A stretch of DNA of 64,000 nucleotides from Amorphoplanes friuliensis DSM 7358 (GTDB lineage Bacteria > Actinomycetota > Actinomycetes > Mycobacteriales > Micromonosporaceae). The notes under the pieces were generated by a model that was given only the letters and a program-made list of their open reading frames with translations, was not told the origin of the DNA and searched no databases. Shown here piece by piece: positions 49,596 to 58,341 of the stretch (its first letter is position 1; each line of letters begins with the position of its first letter). A program made the position numbers and the translations under genes. The stretch covers positions 2,890,001 through 2,954,000 of the forward strand of contig NC_022657.1 of NCBI RefSeq assembly GCF_000494755.1, in the 5' to 3' direction.

Positions 49596-51854
49596 TCAGG
49601 GGTAGGCCACCACGTTGCGGGGGGTGGTGTTGCCGGCGGGGTTGGGGACGGAGCCGCCGGTGTCGTTGACGACGTTGGCGATGGTGCCGACGTCGCCGAG
49701 GGAGACGGTCAGGACGCTGCGGAGGCGGACGCCGGCGCGGTTGGGGACCTCGAAGGCCCGGTCCACGCGGACGGCGGGGTTGGCGTTGAAGAAGGCGTAG
49801 GAGCCACCACCCCAGAGCTCGTGGTCGGTTACGTTGTCGTTGACCTTGTAAGCGGCGTAGCCGTTTCCGCGAGGACCGATCCACGCGGCCTGGTTCGGCA
49901 CGTCGTACGGCTTCTCGTTCTGGAAGAAGATCGTCTTGCCGCGGTTGCCGTTCCAGATCACTTCGTACTTCTGGTAGTGCTCGACGAACAGGCCGGTCGC
50001 CAGGACGTCGTCACCGTTGACGAGGAGACCGGTGTCACCGGTGTTCACCGTCCAGCCGGTGGGTGCGCCGCCGTGGTCGGCCCGCCAGGCCCAGATGTGG
50101 TCGATGATCGTGTCGTCGCTGTGCACGGCGAGGGTGGTGGTGGCCTTGCCCTGGACGCTGCTGCCGATGCGGAAGAAGACGTCCTGCAGGCTGATCGGGT
50201 TCGCGGCGTGGTCGGTGTGGACACCGGCGCGGCCGACGCTCATCAGGGTCGGGCTGTTGGTCGTGCCGGCGTCGAAGGTCAAGCCGCTGACCTTCACACC
50301 GTCGACGTCGGCGACGTTCAGGGCCTCGACACCACCGGTCGGGATCAGGGTCGGGAAGCCGATGCCGGTCACCACCGTGTTGGGGCGGGTGACCCGGATG
50401 GTCTCGTTGAGGGAGTACGTGCCGGGGGTGAAGAACAGGTTCAGGCCCTGGGCGAGCGCGGAGTTGATCCGGGCCGCGCTGTCGCTGGGCTTGGCCACGT
50501 AGAACTGCCGCATCGGGATCGACGTGCCCTGCGTGTTCGGCCAGTTGGCACCGGCGGAGTTACGGCGCAGGGCAGGCACGAAGACGCTGTACTTGCCGGC
50601 GCTGTCGACGTACAGGAAGGGCTTCTCGCGGCTCACCGGGGTGGTGGCCAGAGTGGTGTGCGGCGGGTTCGGGAACGCGTTGGCCGGGGCGCCCTGCACA
50701 CCGGAGTAGACCATGTTCCAGACGCCGCCCTCCCAGCGGGCGATCTTGCTGTCGCGGGTGTACCACTGCTGCTGCGAGCCCGAGGAGACGGTGCCGTCGA
50801 CCACGGAGTCGGCCAGGTAGCCACCGCTGGAGTAGCCCTGCCCGTTGTCCTGGTTCGAGGGAGCCAGGGTCAGGTTGCCCTTGATGTGCACGCGGCGCAT
50901 CGGGGCGGCCTGGGAGACGGCCCACCGGTTCGTGCCGCCCTCGGGGGCGATCGACAGGTTCTCCATGCTGCGCCAGAAGTTCTGCGTCGCGTTGGACTCG
51001 TCGCCGTAGTTCCAGCCGGAGTCGACGTTGACCGCACCGTTGATCGTCACGTCGTCGGGGTTGAGACCGAGACCGGCGAGCGTGGTGTAGAAGCCGACGT
51101 TCGCCCAGACCCGCCCGTACGTGCCGGGCTTGAAGAGGAACACGTGGCGCTGCGTGCCGAACTGCGCGGTGGGGCTGCGCAGCTGCGCGTTGAACGCCGC
51201 GTCCACCGCCGACTGGATGGTCGCCGCCGACGAGGACGGGTCGAAGATCCGTACGTTGGGGCCCAGGTCCGGGGTGTCGGAGGTCGGGAGAGCCGGGCCC
51301 GTCGGGGTCACCGAGGCCGTGGGGGTCGGGCCGGCGCCGTTGGCGAAGACCTGGAACTCCCAGAGCGAGTAACCGTACGGGGTGGCCCGGGTGGTGCCGT
51401 TCATCCGCACGTACCGGCCGCTGCCGGTGACCGGCAGGGTCTGGACGCCGGCCTTACCCGTGGTGGTCGGGGTGATGTTGGTCCAGGTGGTGCCGTTCGG
51501 CGAGGTCTGGATCGTGAACGCCGAAGCGAACGCCGCCTCCCAGTTCAGCACGACCTGGCTGATCGTCTGCGTGCTGCCCAGGTCGACCTGCAACCACTGC
51601 GGGTCGGCGAACGTGCTGGACCAGCGGGTACCGGCGTCACCGTCGACCGCGGCGGACGCGGAGAACGCGGCACTCTCGACGGACGACGCGGTGGCGGGCT
51701 TGCCCTGCGAGATCGGGGCGTCCGCGGCGCTGGCGTTCGTGGCGACCGAGACGACGGTGATGCCGAGGGCTGCGGCGAGGACGCTGCTGAGCAGGACCTT
51801 CCCGCGGCGTCGGCGGTGTTGCGGCGGTGGGGACGTCAGTGTCGGGGGAGTCAT
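49596..51854 (-). CDS. Secreted discoidin (F5/8 type C) plus beta-helix protein, putative glycosidase
   Basis: A 752-residue exported protein. A signal peptide (residues 1-44: basic RRRRGK, a hydrophobic core, ASA-AD cleavage site) is followed by an F5/8 type C (CBM32-like) domain (about 45-175: QGKPATASSVES, WLQVDLGS, SGRYVRM, YSLWEFQVF). A Thr/Pro linker (about 178-200) leads to a large domain of about 550 residues with repeated short strands and two internally similar parts, each with FLFKPGTYG or LFFTPGTYSL, like paired right-handed beta-helices (GH55/pectate-lyase-like). Binding of and acting on an extracellular polysaccharide is inferred. A LacI-type operator upstream supports sugar control. 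Confidence 0.85.
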   Translation of the reverse strand: MTPPTLTSPPPQHRRRRGKVLLSSVLAAALGITVVSVATNASAADAPISQGKPATASSVESAAFSASAAVDGDAGTRWSSTFADPQWLQVDLGSTQTISQVVLNWEAAFASAFTIQTSPNGTTWTNITPTTTGKAGVQTLPVTGSGRYVRMNGTTRATPYGYSLWEFQVFANGAGPTPTASVTPTGPALPTSDTPDLGPNVRIFDPSSSAATIQSAVDAAFNAQLRSPTAQFGTQRHVFLFKPGTYGRVWANVGFYTTLAGLGLNPDDVTINGAVNVDSGWNYGDESNATQNFWRSMENLSIAPEGGTNRWAVSQAAPMRRVHIKGNLTLAPSNQDNGQGYSSGGYLADSVVDGTVSSGSQQQWYTRDSKIARWEGGVWNMVYSGVQGAPANAFPNPPHTTLATTPVSREKPFLYVDSAGKYSVFVPALRRNSAGANWPNTQGTSIPMRQFYVAKPSDSAARINSALAQGLNLFFTPGTYSLNETIRVTRPNTVVTGIGFPTLIPTGGVEALNVADVDGVKVSGLTFDAGTTNSPTLMSVGRAGVHTDHAANPISLQDVFFRIGSSVQGKATTTLAVHSDDTIIDHIWAWRADHGGAPTGWTVNTGDTGLLVNGDDVLATGLFVEHYQKYEVIWNGNRGKTIFFQNEKPYDVPNQAAWIGPRGNGYAAYKVNDNVTDHELWGGGSYAFFNANPAVRVDRAFEVPNRAGVRLRSVLTVSLGDVGTIANVVNDTGGSVPNPAGNTTPRNVVAYP

Positions 51855-51937
51855 GAACCTGCCTGTCGGACGGGTTGCCGTGCGTCCGTGGGGACGGACG
51901 TACGGCGGGGCGGGGAAAACCGTGCGGCACAGAACCA

Positions 51938-51984
51938 GAGAGCGCTCTCCGGCAATTGTTACTTCGCTGTTGCGGGCGCGTCAA
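51938..51984 (-). promoter_or_regulatory. Promoter with LacI-type operator for the secreted beta-helix protein
   Basis: On the minus strand a -35 box TTGACG (51979-51984), N17 and a -10 box TAACAA (51956-51961) point to transcription starting near 51950. The palindrome GAGAGCGCTCTC (51938-51949) sits at the start point. Its core GAGCGCTC is the centre of known LacI-family operators in actinomycetes such as those of CebR. No LacI gene is within the window. Confidence 0.75.
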
Positions 51985-52295
51985 TATCCCGGCAACAAGG
52001 GATTGGCCGTGGGTGCGGAATCCGCCGCTTCGACCGGTTTCGCAGAGGCGCTGATCGATCAGAATGCAATAAGAATGTGAGCTAAAGCTTCCAGGAAAAC
52101 CGTTATCCTGACCGCTTTGACCGGTTGACCCGATATGAGCAGAAATCCGGCGTGCAACCGGAGAGGGCTCGCTGCATCAGCCAGGTAATACATGATGGCA
52201 TCAACGGTTGCGGCCCGTCAGCATCCAGCCCCATTTCAGGTGGTGGCTCCGGCCCATTCGAACAATGGACAGAATCGATTGTTCAATCGGCTCAC
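51985..52295. other. Intergenic region, no gene seen
   Basis: These 311 bases are more AT-rich than the surroundings, mainly 52010-52190, and contain no coding-like frame or convincing hairpin. They may hold 3' sequence for the gene ending at 52296 and upstream elements of the beta-helix gene. Confidence 0.5.
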
Positions 52296-53030
52296 TCACC
52301 GGTTCCAGGTCGCCCAGTCGAAGGTCAGCGACTGTTCCGCCGCGGACGGGGTGACTCGCAGGACAATCATGGCCAGCTTGCCTTCGGAGGTGCGGACGCA
52401 GATCCGATTGCCGACCGGCATCGTGTACAGGGTCTTCAAGGTGCGCGACCACTGCAGCGTGGGAGCGTCGCACGCGGAGGGTTGCACCGTTCCGGCGCCG
52501 GCATCGGCGAATTCCGCCGCGGAGGAGACCGCGGTCAGATCGCTGGTGTCACCGGAACCGCTGATGTCGGCGCCGGGGTCGTTCTGGGGCATGACGGCAC
52601 CGGTGTCGAGGTCGACACCTTCCTGGTCGCCCATCGCGGTGATGGTGCCTTGCGTGGGTACCGGGCTGCTGACAACGGGCGGCGGCGGTCCGCCGTTGCT
52701 GGGGGCGGGGATCGCCGCTTTCTTCTGATCGTCATCCTGCGTCAGGCGTACCAGGGCCCAGGCGGTGACAACGGCCAACGCCAGGGTGATGACAGCGAGG
52801 CAGACCACGGCGGGGGATGCCGCCACCCGTGTCCGGCGCTGCGCTTCGTCGGAGTTGCCGGCAGAACGCGCTTGCCAGATGGTCGACCCGAGCGAAGCGA
52901 CACCTGCTGACGCCCCGACGACACTGGCCACCGCGTCGGCGCCGTCCAGACCCAGCCACACCACCCCGACGATCACCGCCAGTCCCGCTACGACAACGAG
53001 GACGGTGACCAGCAGCGACTTCGTGCTCAT
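52296..53030 (-). CDS. Hypothetical membrane protein
   Basis: A 244-residue protein with hydrophobic helices near residues 5-25, 30-50 and 78-100, then a Pro-rich linker (PAPSNGGPPPPVV) and an exported C-terminal domain of about 110 residues with two Cys (PSACDAPT and GNRICVRTSEGKLAMIV) that could pair. The final part looks like a small beta domain. Start MSTKSLL at 53030 is the last ATG before the first helix. No family was recognised. Confidence 0.72.
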   Translation of the reverse strand: MSTKSLLVTVLVVVAGLAVIVGVVWLGLDGADAVASVVGASAGVASLGSTIWQARSAGNSDEAQRRTRVAASPAVVCLAVITLALAVVTAWALVRLTQDDDQKKAAIPAPSNGGPPPPVVSSPVPTQGTITAMGDQEGVDLDTGAVMPQNDPGADISGSGDTSDLTAVSSAAEFADAGAGTVQPSACDAPTLQWSRTLKTLYTMPVGNRICVRTSEGKLAMIVLRVTPSAAEQSLTFDWATWNR

Positions 53031-53098
53031 GGCGCCATTGTCGAGATGATCTGGCAATTACCGCAGACCTGCTGTGCGACGGGCTCATGCCCGTGGTG

Positions 53099-53470
53099 TC
53101 AGGCCGGCTGGAGTTGCAGGGTGGCCGACCGGGGACCCTCCTGGACGAGGTGGTCGACGATGCTCGCGTACTGGCTGTACTTGCGTCGGTAGGCCGAGTC
53201 GACGGCGGGCAGGTTGGCTTCGGCGGCTTCGGTGAAGACCACATCGGTGGCCCGGCCGCCGGAGATGATCTGCCCTGTGCCGGTCGCGGTCGCACCACGG
53301 AACCAGTCGGCGGTGCGCCCGTTGGTGGATCGGATGAACACGCGGTCGCCGTCGCGAACGATCCAGATGGTCGTGGCGCGTCGCAGCGAGCCGTCCGAGC
53401 GGCGGGTGGCAACCTGCACTTCTTGAGGCGCGGCGATCTGCGCTGCTTGCTGGCCGATCCAGTCGGTCAT
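53099..53470 (-). CDS. DUF2255-family protein (flavin-reductase-like split barrel)
   Basis: A 123-residue protein with the DUF2255 pattern: QEVQVATRRSDGSLRRATTI, WIVRDGDRVFIRSTNGRTAD, WFRGATATGTGQI. The fold resembles the FMN-binding split barrel of pyridoxamine oxidase-like proteins, and members may bind a flavin or F420. AAGGAG lies before ATG 53470. It lies between a membrane protein and an MmyB-like regulator that points the other way (229 bp gap). Confidence 0.88.
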   Translation of the reverse strand: MTDWIGQQAAQIAAPQEVQVATRRSDGSLRRATTIWIVRDGDRVFIRSTNGRTADWFRGATATGTGQIISGGRATDVVFTEAAEANLPAVDSAYRRKYSQYASIVDHLVQEGPRSATLQLQPA

Positions 53471-53650
53471 GGTCGTGTGCTCCTTACAGGTTGTTGCGGC
53501 CTTCGGCGAACGGTCCCCAGGATTCGATCTGTACCCAGGATGTGCCCTCGCTCGTCGAGTCAACACGTCCACCTCGTGACGTGGGAGAGCCTGATGGGAC
53601 AGGTACCAGCAGGGTCTCCCAGGGCCTGTCGGGGGTACTGCGAGGGGGGT

Positions 53651-53692
53651 CCTGACAAGGTCTGTCAGGCGGGGGAACCGGCCGCGTACGGT
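53651..53692 (+). promoter_or_regulatory. Operator and leaderless promoter of the MmyB-like gene at 53700
   Basis: CCTGACA and TGTCAGG (53651-53669) are perfect 7-bp arms around a 5-bp spacer. A -10 box TACGGT (53687-53692) ends 7 nt before ATG 53700. The second operator arm covers the -35 position. This points to a leaderless, autoregulated gene. Confidence 0.75.
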
Positions 53693-53699
53693 CGATGAC

Positions 53700-54587
53700 A
53701 TGGCCGACAAACAGCAGATCCGGGCCGATATCCGGGAGTTCCTGACCACCCGGCGGGCACGGATCACCCCCGAGCAGGCGGGGCTCCGGGTGTACGGCAA
53801 CAGTCGCCGTGTCGCCGGGCTGCGCCGCGAGGAGGTCGCCACCCTGGCCGGAATCAGCGCGGAGTACTACACGCGTCTCGAACGCGGCAACGTCGCCGGG
53901 GCCTCCGACAGCGTGCTGGACGGCATCACCCAGGCGCTGCAGCTGTCCGACGACGAACGTACCCACCTGTACGACCTGGTGCGGCTCGCGAGCAGCAGCC
54001 GTCCCGCCGCCCGCCGTCGCCCGGCGCAGGTGCGGGTCCGCCCGGCCGTGCAACGGATCATGGACTCGATGGTGCTGACACCCGCGTTCGTGGTCGACTC
54101 GCGCCTGGACATCCTGGCCGCCAACGAGCTGGGCCGGGCTCTGTACGCGCCGATCCTCGCCGACACGGTCGAGCCGCCCAACCACGCCCGGTTCCTGTTC
54201 CTCGACCGTGGGGCCGGGGACTTCTGGCGCGACTGGAACCAGGCCGCCGACGATGCGGTCGCCCTGCTGCGCGGTTCGGCCGGCCGGGACCCGTACGACG
54301 AGCACCTGTCGAACCTGATCGGTCAGCTGTCGACCCGCAGCGACGACTTCCGGGTCCGCTGGGCGTCCCACGACGTCCGCGCCCACCTGACGGGCGCCAA
54401 GCGCATCCACCACCCGGAGGTCGGCGACCTCGAGCTGCCGTTCGAGTCCATGCCGCTGCCGTCCGACCCCGGCCAGAACCTGGTGGTGTACAGCGCCGAG
54501 CCCGGCTCGGCGTCGTACGCCTCGCTGCAGATCCTGGCCAGCTGGGCCGCCCGTCCCCACGAGGGGCAACCGGCCACCGAAGCTTGA
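53700..54587 (+). CDS. MmyB-like XRE-family transcriptional regulator
   Basis: A 295-residue regulator: XRE HTH at about residues 10-75 (VAGLRREEVATLAGISAEYY, 20 residues; TRLERGN) and an MmyB-like C-terminal domain (LDILAANELGRALY, FRVRWASHDVRAHLTG, KRIHHPEVGDLELPFESMPL, LVVYSAEPGSAS). It is followed codirectionally by an SDR gene after 35 nt, and next to it on the other strand lies another MmyB-like gene whose protein is very similar. The two regulators probably arose by duplication. Confidence 0.94.
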   Translation: MADKQQIRADIREFLTTRRARITPEQAGLRVYGNSRRVAGLRREEVATLAGISAEYYTRLERGNVAGASDSVLDGITQALQLSDDERTHLYDLVRLASSSRPAARRRPAQVRVRPAVQRIMDSMVLTPAFVVDSRLDILAANELGRALYAPILADTVEPPNHARFLFLDRGAGDFWRDWNQAADDAVALLRGSAGRDPYDEHLSNLIGQLSTRSDDFRVRWASHDVRAHLTGAKRIHHPEVGDLELPFESMPLPSDPGQNLVVYSAEPGSASYASLQILASWAARPHEGQPATEA

Positions 54588-54622
54588 CCCACCGCCCCAC
54601 GCTGACCAGAAGGAAGCAAGAC

Positions 54623-55459
54623 ATGACCACCGAAGTCACTGTTGTCATCGGCGCCGGTTCCATGGGCCAGGCCATCGCCCGGCGCATCGGTGTCGGTCAG
54701 ATGATCCTGCTGGCCGACATCAACGAGGACAACGCCAAGGCCGCCGCGACCGCCCTGACCGGTGCCGGCTACCGGACCAGCACCGCCCGCGTCGACGTGT
54801 CCTCGCAGGACTCCGTCCGGGAGCTGGCCGACACCGCCGCCGGACTCGGCGCCGTCATGCACGTCGTGCAGACCGCCGGTCTGTCCCCGGCGCAGGCTTC
54901 CCCGGAAGCGATCATCGCCGTCGATCTGGTCGGCACCGCGCACGTCCTGGACGAGTTCGCCCGGGTCATCGCCCCCGGCGGCTCCGGCATCGTGATCTCC
55001 AGCCAGGCCGGCCACATGATCCCGGCACTGCCCGCGGATCAGAACGAGGCCCTCGCCCGTACGCCGGCCGGCGAGCTCGCCGCGCTGCCGTTCCTGCAGC
55101 CTGACACCATCACCAACTCCGGGATCGCGTACGCCGTGGCCAAGCGAGCCAACACGCTGCGCACCCAGGCCGCCGCCGTGACCTGGGGCGATCGTGGTGC
55201 CCGGGTCAACTCCCTGAGCCCCGGCATCATCATGACCCCGCTGGCCCTCGACGAGCTGAACTCCCCGGCCGGCGCCCTGTACCAAGAAATGATCAAAGCG
55301 TCGGCGTCCGGCCGGGTGGGCACCCCCGACGAGATCGGCACCGTTGCCGCGTTCCTGATGGGCCGCGACGGCTCCTTCATCACCGGCTCGGACCTGCTCA
55401 TCGACGGCGGTGTCATCGCCTCCATCGCCGCCGGCCGCTTCCAGGTCCAGATGGGCTGA
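54623..55459 (+). CDS. SDR-family oxidoreductase
   Basis: A 278-residue SDR in which the cofactor loop is IGAGSMGQAI instead of TGxxxGIG, so the fold begins more like a dehydrogenase with a classic GxGxxG. It keeps the rest: VVQTAGLSP, SSQAGHM, YAVAKRANTLR as the Tyr/Lys motif, and GSDLLIDGGVIAS at the end. Such loop variants are found next to MmyB-like regulators. AAGGAAG lies before ATG 54623. It belongs to the unit with the regulator at 53700. Confidence 0.92.
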   Translation: MTTEVTVVIGAGSMGQAIARRIGVGQMILLADINEDNAKAAATALTGAGYRTSTARVDVSSQDSVRELADTAAGLGAVMHVVQTAGLSPAQASPEAIIAVDLVGTAHVLDEFARVIAPGGSGIVISSQAGHMIPALPADQNEALARTPAGELAALPFLQPDTITNSGIAYAVAKRANTLRTQAAAVTWGDRGARVNSLSPGIIMTPLALDELNSPAGALYQEMIKASASGRVGTPDEIGTVAAFLMGRDGSFITGSDLLIDGGVIASIAAGRFQVQMG

Positions 55460-55465
55460 GGGCGC

Positions 55466-56356
55466 TCATCGGTGCTCCTGGCTTTGGGTGGGTGAGATGG
55501 GTGAGGTGGGTGAGGCGGCCCAGCTGGCGATCAGGTTGAGGGCGTCCTGGTCGGGCGAGGCGGGCTGCGCGCTGTAGGCGTTGAGCCGCAGTCCCTGGTC
55601 GGCGGTGAGGTCCATCGACTCGTAGCTGAGGGTCAGGTCGCCGACCAGCGGGTGGTGCAGGCGTTTGACGCCGGAGCGGTGCAGCCGGACGTCGTGGGCA
55701 GCCCACCAGGTGGGGAATCGGTCGTTGCGGGTGGACAGCTCACCGATCAGGTCGGTCAGGTCCTTGTCGTACGGGTTGCGCCCGGCCTCGCCCCGCAGCA
55801 GCGCCACCACGTCCTCGGCCAGTTGTTCCCAGTCGCGGTAGAAGTCCTGGGAGGCGGGGTCGAGGAAGATGAAGCGGGCCAGGTTGGGCCGGCCGGCGGT
55901 GGTGCGGAAGACGGGCGCGAACACCGCACGGGCGAGGTTGTTGGCGCCGAGGATGTCGAGGCGGCCGTTGCGGACGTAGGAGGGTGCGCTGGTCATCGCG
56001 TCGAGCAGCTGTTGCACGGCCGGCCTCAGGGAGGCGGTCGTGCGGCGCCGGGTGGCGCGGGCGCGCGGGCCCGCGTTGGCCTGGCGGGCGAGGTCGTAGA
56101 GGTGGTCGCGTTCGGCCTCGTCGAGGTGCAGCGCCCGGACCAGGGCCTCGAGGACGTTGTCGGACACGCCGGAGAGGTTGCCGCGTTCCAGCCGGGTGTA
56201 GTAGTCGACGCTGACCCCGGCGAGCATGGCGGCTTCCTCGCGGCGCAGCCCGGGCACACGACGGCTGGTGCCGTAGGAGGGCAGCCCGGCCTGCGCGGGA
56301 GTGATGCGGGCCCGGCGGGTGGTGAGGAAGTCGCGGGTCTCGGCGCGGTGGTCCAT
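55466..56356 (-). CDS. MmyB-like XRE-family transcriptional regulator (paralogue)
   Basis: A 296-residue regulator closely resembling its neighbour at 53700: HTH RRVPGLRREEAAMLAGVSVD (20 residues), YYTRLERGN, ligand domain LDILGANNLARAVF, FYRDWEQLAEDVVALLRGEA, KRLHHPLVGDLTLSYESMDL, LRLNAYSAQPASPDQDAL. It ends in a low-complexity tail SPTSPISPTQSQEHR encoded by a tandem 9-mer repeat. A TACCGT -10 box lies 6 nt before ATG 56356. It is convergent to the SDR at 54623 and divergent from a Na+/H+ antiporter gene. Either could be its target. Confidence 0.93.
   Translation of the reverse strand: MDHRAETRDFLTTRRARITPAQAGLPSYGTSRRVPGLRREEAAMLAGVSVDYYTRLERGNLSGVSDNVLEALVRALHLDEAERDHLYDLARQANAGPRARATRRRTTASLRPAVQQLLDAMTSAPSYVRNGRLDILGANNLARAVFAPVFRTTAGRPNLARFIFLDPASQDFYRDWEQLAEDVVALLRGEAGRNPYDKDLTDLIGELSTRNDRFPTWWAAHDVRLHRSGVKRLHHPLVGDLTLSYESMDLTADQGLRLNAYSAQPASPDQDALNLIASWAASPTSPISPTQSQEHR
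55489..55515. repeat. Three tandem 9-bp units at the 3' end of an MmyB-like gene
   Basis: TGGGTGAGA, TGGGTGAGG, TGGGTGAGG follow each other on the plus strand and encode the Ser-Pro-Thr/Ile repeats of the regulator's C-terminal tail on the minus strand. Copy-number change here would alter the tail in steps of three residues without frameshift. Confidence 0.8.
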
Positions 56357-56362
56357 ACCTCG

Positions 56363-56368
56363 ACGGTA
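56363..56368 (-). promoter_or_regulatory. -10 box of a leaderless promoter for the MmyB-like gene at 56356
   Basis: On the minus strand TACCGT ends 6 nt before the ATG, with no ribosome site between. Same pattern as three paralogues in the window. Confidence 0.55.
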
Positions 56369-56447
56369 GTTGGGCCGGCGCCGTATCGGTGACCTGTGCT
56401 CGAGCCCGCATACCGTCATCGTCGGCGGGTACGCCGGGGCATCGACG

Positions 56448-58049
56448 GTGACGGAGGTGCAGGTGCTCGGCCTGATCGTGGTGGTGGTGCTCGGGGCGGT
56501 GTTGCTGGCCGGCGCCGCGCTGAGCCGCCGGCTGCACGTCGCGCCGCCGGTGCTGTTGCTGTTCTGCGGGGTCGCGCTCGGCTTCGTGCCGGCGCTGCGG
56601 GCCGTCCAGCTGCCGCCGGAGATGGTGCTGCTGCTGTTCCTGCCCGTGCTGCTCTACTGGGAGAGCCTGACCACCTCACCGCGGGAGATCCGCAGCAACC
56701 TGCGCACGATCACCCTCAACAGCACCGTCCTGGTCCTTCTCACCGCGGCCGCCGTGGCCACCTGCGCGCATGCGCTCGGCCTCGGCTGGGGTCCGGCGTG
56801 GGTGCTCGGCGCCGCGGTCGCCCCCACCGACGCCACGGCCGTCGGCGTTCTTGCCCGGTCGCTGCCACGCCGCACCGTCACCGTGTTGCGCGCCGAGAGC
56901 CTGGTCAACGACGGTACGGCCCTGGTGCTCTACGGCCTGGCCGTGGGCATCACGGTCGGTGAGGAACACCTCGGTGTCGGCCACGTCGGCTGGTTGCTGC
57001 TCCTTGCGTACGGCGGAGGCGTGCTCGCCGGCATCATCGTCGCCTGGCTCGGTGTGCAGGTCCGCAAGCGTGTCGAGGATCCGCTGCAGGAGAGCGTCGC
57101 CGTCCTGCTGCTGCCGTTCACCGCCTACCTGCTCGCCGAAGCGGTGCACGCCTCCGGTGTCCTCGCCGTCGTCTGCTGCGGCCTGATCATGAGCCAGGCA
57201 GGGCCGCGGGTCGGACGCGCCGCCACCCGCGCTCAGACGACCCCGTTCTTCACCCTCGCGACCTACCTGCTCAACGGTGCGCTGTTCGTCCTCGTCGGTC
57301 TCCAGGTGCAAGCGGCGGTACGCGGCCTGTCCAGCGTCAACCTCACCCGTGGCCTGGTCACCGTCGCCGCTGTGTCGGCCACCGTCATCGCCGCCCGGTT
57401 CGTGTGGCTGTTCACCACCCCGTACCTGATCCGGGTCCTGGACCGCCGCCCGCAGCAGCGGGCCCGCCGGGTCGGCGCCCGCGTCCGGGTGGTCAACGGC
57501 GTCGCCGGCTTCCGCGGCGCGGTGTCGCTGGCCGCGGCGCTCGCCGTCCCGCACGCCGTGGCCTCCGGGCAGCCGTTCCCCGCCCGGGATCTGATCATCT
57601 TCGTCACGACCGGCGTCATCATCGCCACGCTGGTGATCCCGGCGCTGATCATGCCCGCTGTGGTGCGCTGGGCCCGGCTGCCGGCCGACGACGCGGTCGC
57701 GCAGGAGCAGCACCTGGCGGAGACCACCGCCGTCGAGGCGGTGCTGTCCGAGCTGCCGAAACTCGCCGCCGAGGAGGGGATCGACGACGAGATCCAAGCT
57801 CGTGTACGCCACGAGTACGAGAAACGCCTCCGCCTGCTGCGAGCCGGCGACAGTGACAACGACGACGAACCGGCGGTGCGCTACGACCAGCAGTACACGG
57901 CCTTGCGTACCGCCGCGCTCACGATCAAGCGCGACGCTGTCCTGCAGTTGCGCGACCAGGCCCGCATCGACGACACCGTCCTGCGCCGCCTCCAGGCCCG
58001 CCTCGACCTCGAAGAACTGAGGCTGACCCGCCGCGTCACCGTGGAATGA
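56448..58049 (+). CDS. Na+/H+ antiporter, CPA1 family
   Basis: A 533-residue transporter with about 12 hydrophobic helices up to residue 405, then a soluble C-terminal domain of about 125 residues rich in charged helices. Typical CPA1 motifs are present: LFLPVLLYWESL in helix 3-4, GAAVAPTDATAVGVL (the ion-binding helix with Asp), AESLVNDGTALVLYG, and RGAVSLAAAL near the end of the core. It exchanges Na+ (or K+) for H+ across the membrane. GTG 56448 is chosen at the start of the first helix; no strong ribosome site is visible. The divergent MmyB-like regulator may control it. Confidence 0.93.
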   Translation: MTEVQVLGLIVVVVLGAVLLAGAALSRRLHVAPPVLLLFCGVALGFVPALRAVQLPPEMVLLLFLPVLLYWESLTTSPREIRSNLRTITLNSTVLVLLTAAAVATCAHALGLGWGPAWVLGAAVAPTDATAVGVLARSLPRRTVTVLRAESLVNDGTALVLYGLAVGITVGEEHLGVGHVGWLLLLAYGGGVLAGIIVAWLGVQVRKRVEDPLQESVAVLLLPFTAYLLAEAVHASGVLAVVCCGLIMSQAGPRVGRAATRAQTTPFFTLATYLLNGALFVLVGLQVQAAVRGLSSVNLTRGLVTVAAVSATVIAARFVWLFTTPYLIRVLDRRPQQRARRVGARVRVVNGVAGFRGAVSLAAALAVPHAVASGQPFPARDLIIFVTTGVIIATLVIPALIMPAVVRWARLPADDAVAQEQHLAETTAVEAVLSELPKLAAEEGIDDEIQARVRHEYEKRLRLLRAGDSDNDDEPAVRYDQQYTALRTAALTIKRDAVLQLRDQARIDDTVLRRLQARLDLEELRLTRRVTVE

Positions 58050-58054
58050 GCCGC

Positions 58055-58264
58055 CTAATCCGCAGCGCGGTGCCGCCCACCGGTGCTCGGCTCGGCGGCT
58101 TCCTCCACACCAGCAGGCTCGCCGCCGGAGTCCTTGTCGATCCATCCGGACGGGTCGGCGGACACCTCGGTCCGCAGATCCGTGAGCCAATGTTCCAGTT
58201 CGTCGCTCGGCCGGCCTGGGCCGACAGGCTCACTGGTCGGGTCGGTGTCCCCGTTGGCGCTCAT
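58055..58264 (-). CDS. Small hypothetical protein
   Basis: A 69-residue acidic, probably disordered protein (Pro, Ser, Gly, Glu-rich) with one ordered-looking segment, DELEHWLTDLRTEVSADPSG. The frame has normal codon bias and a GGAG-like site before ATG 58264. It lies convergent to the antiporter gene. No family recognised; it could be a shadow but the composition argues for a real gene. Confidence 0.5.
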   Translation of the reverse strand: MSANGDTDPTSEPVGPGRPSDELEHWLTDLRTEVSADPSGWIDKDSGGEPAGVEEAAEPSTGGRHRAAD

Positions 58265-58341
58265 AACAGCGCACGCTCCGATCGGTCGGGTGCGGTCAGC
58301 GCGAGAGTAGCGGGCGGGTGCGAGACCGGGGCCCGCCCGCT

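Noticed and set aside
49536..52085. An 849-codon open frame on the plus strand
   Set aside because: It lies antisense to the secreted discoidin/beta-helix gene, has repetitive Val/Asp/Gly/Arg composition caused by the GC-rich codons of the real gene, and no family pattern.
55480..55520. Short tandem repeats as a possible CRISPR
   Set aside because: Units are 9 bp, contiguous and in frame with a protein tail. There are no spacers or cas genes.
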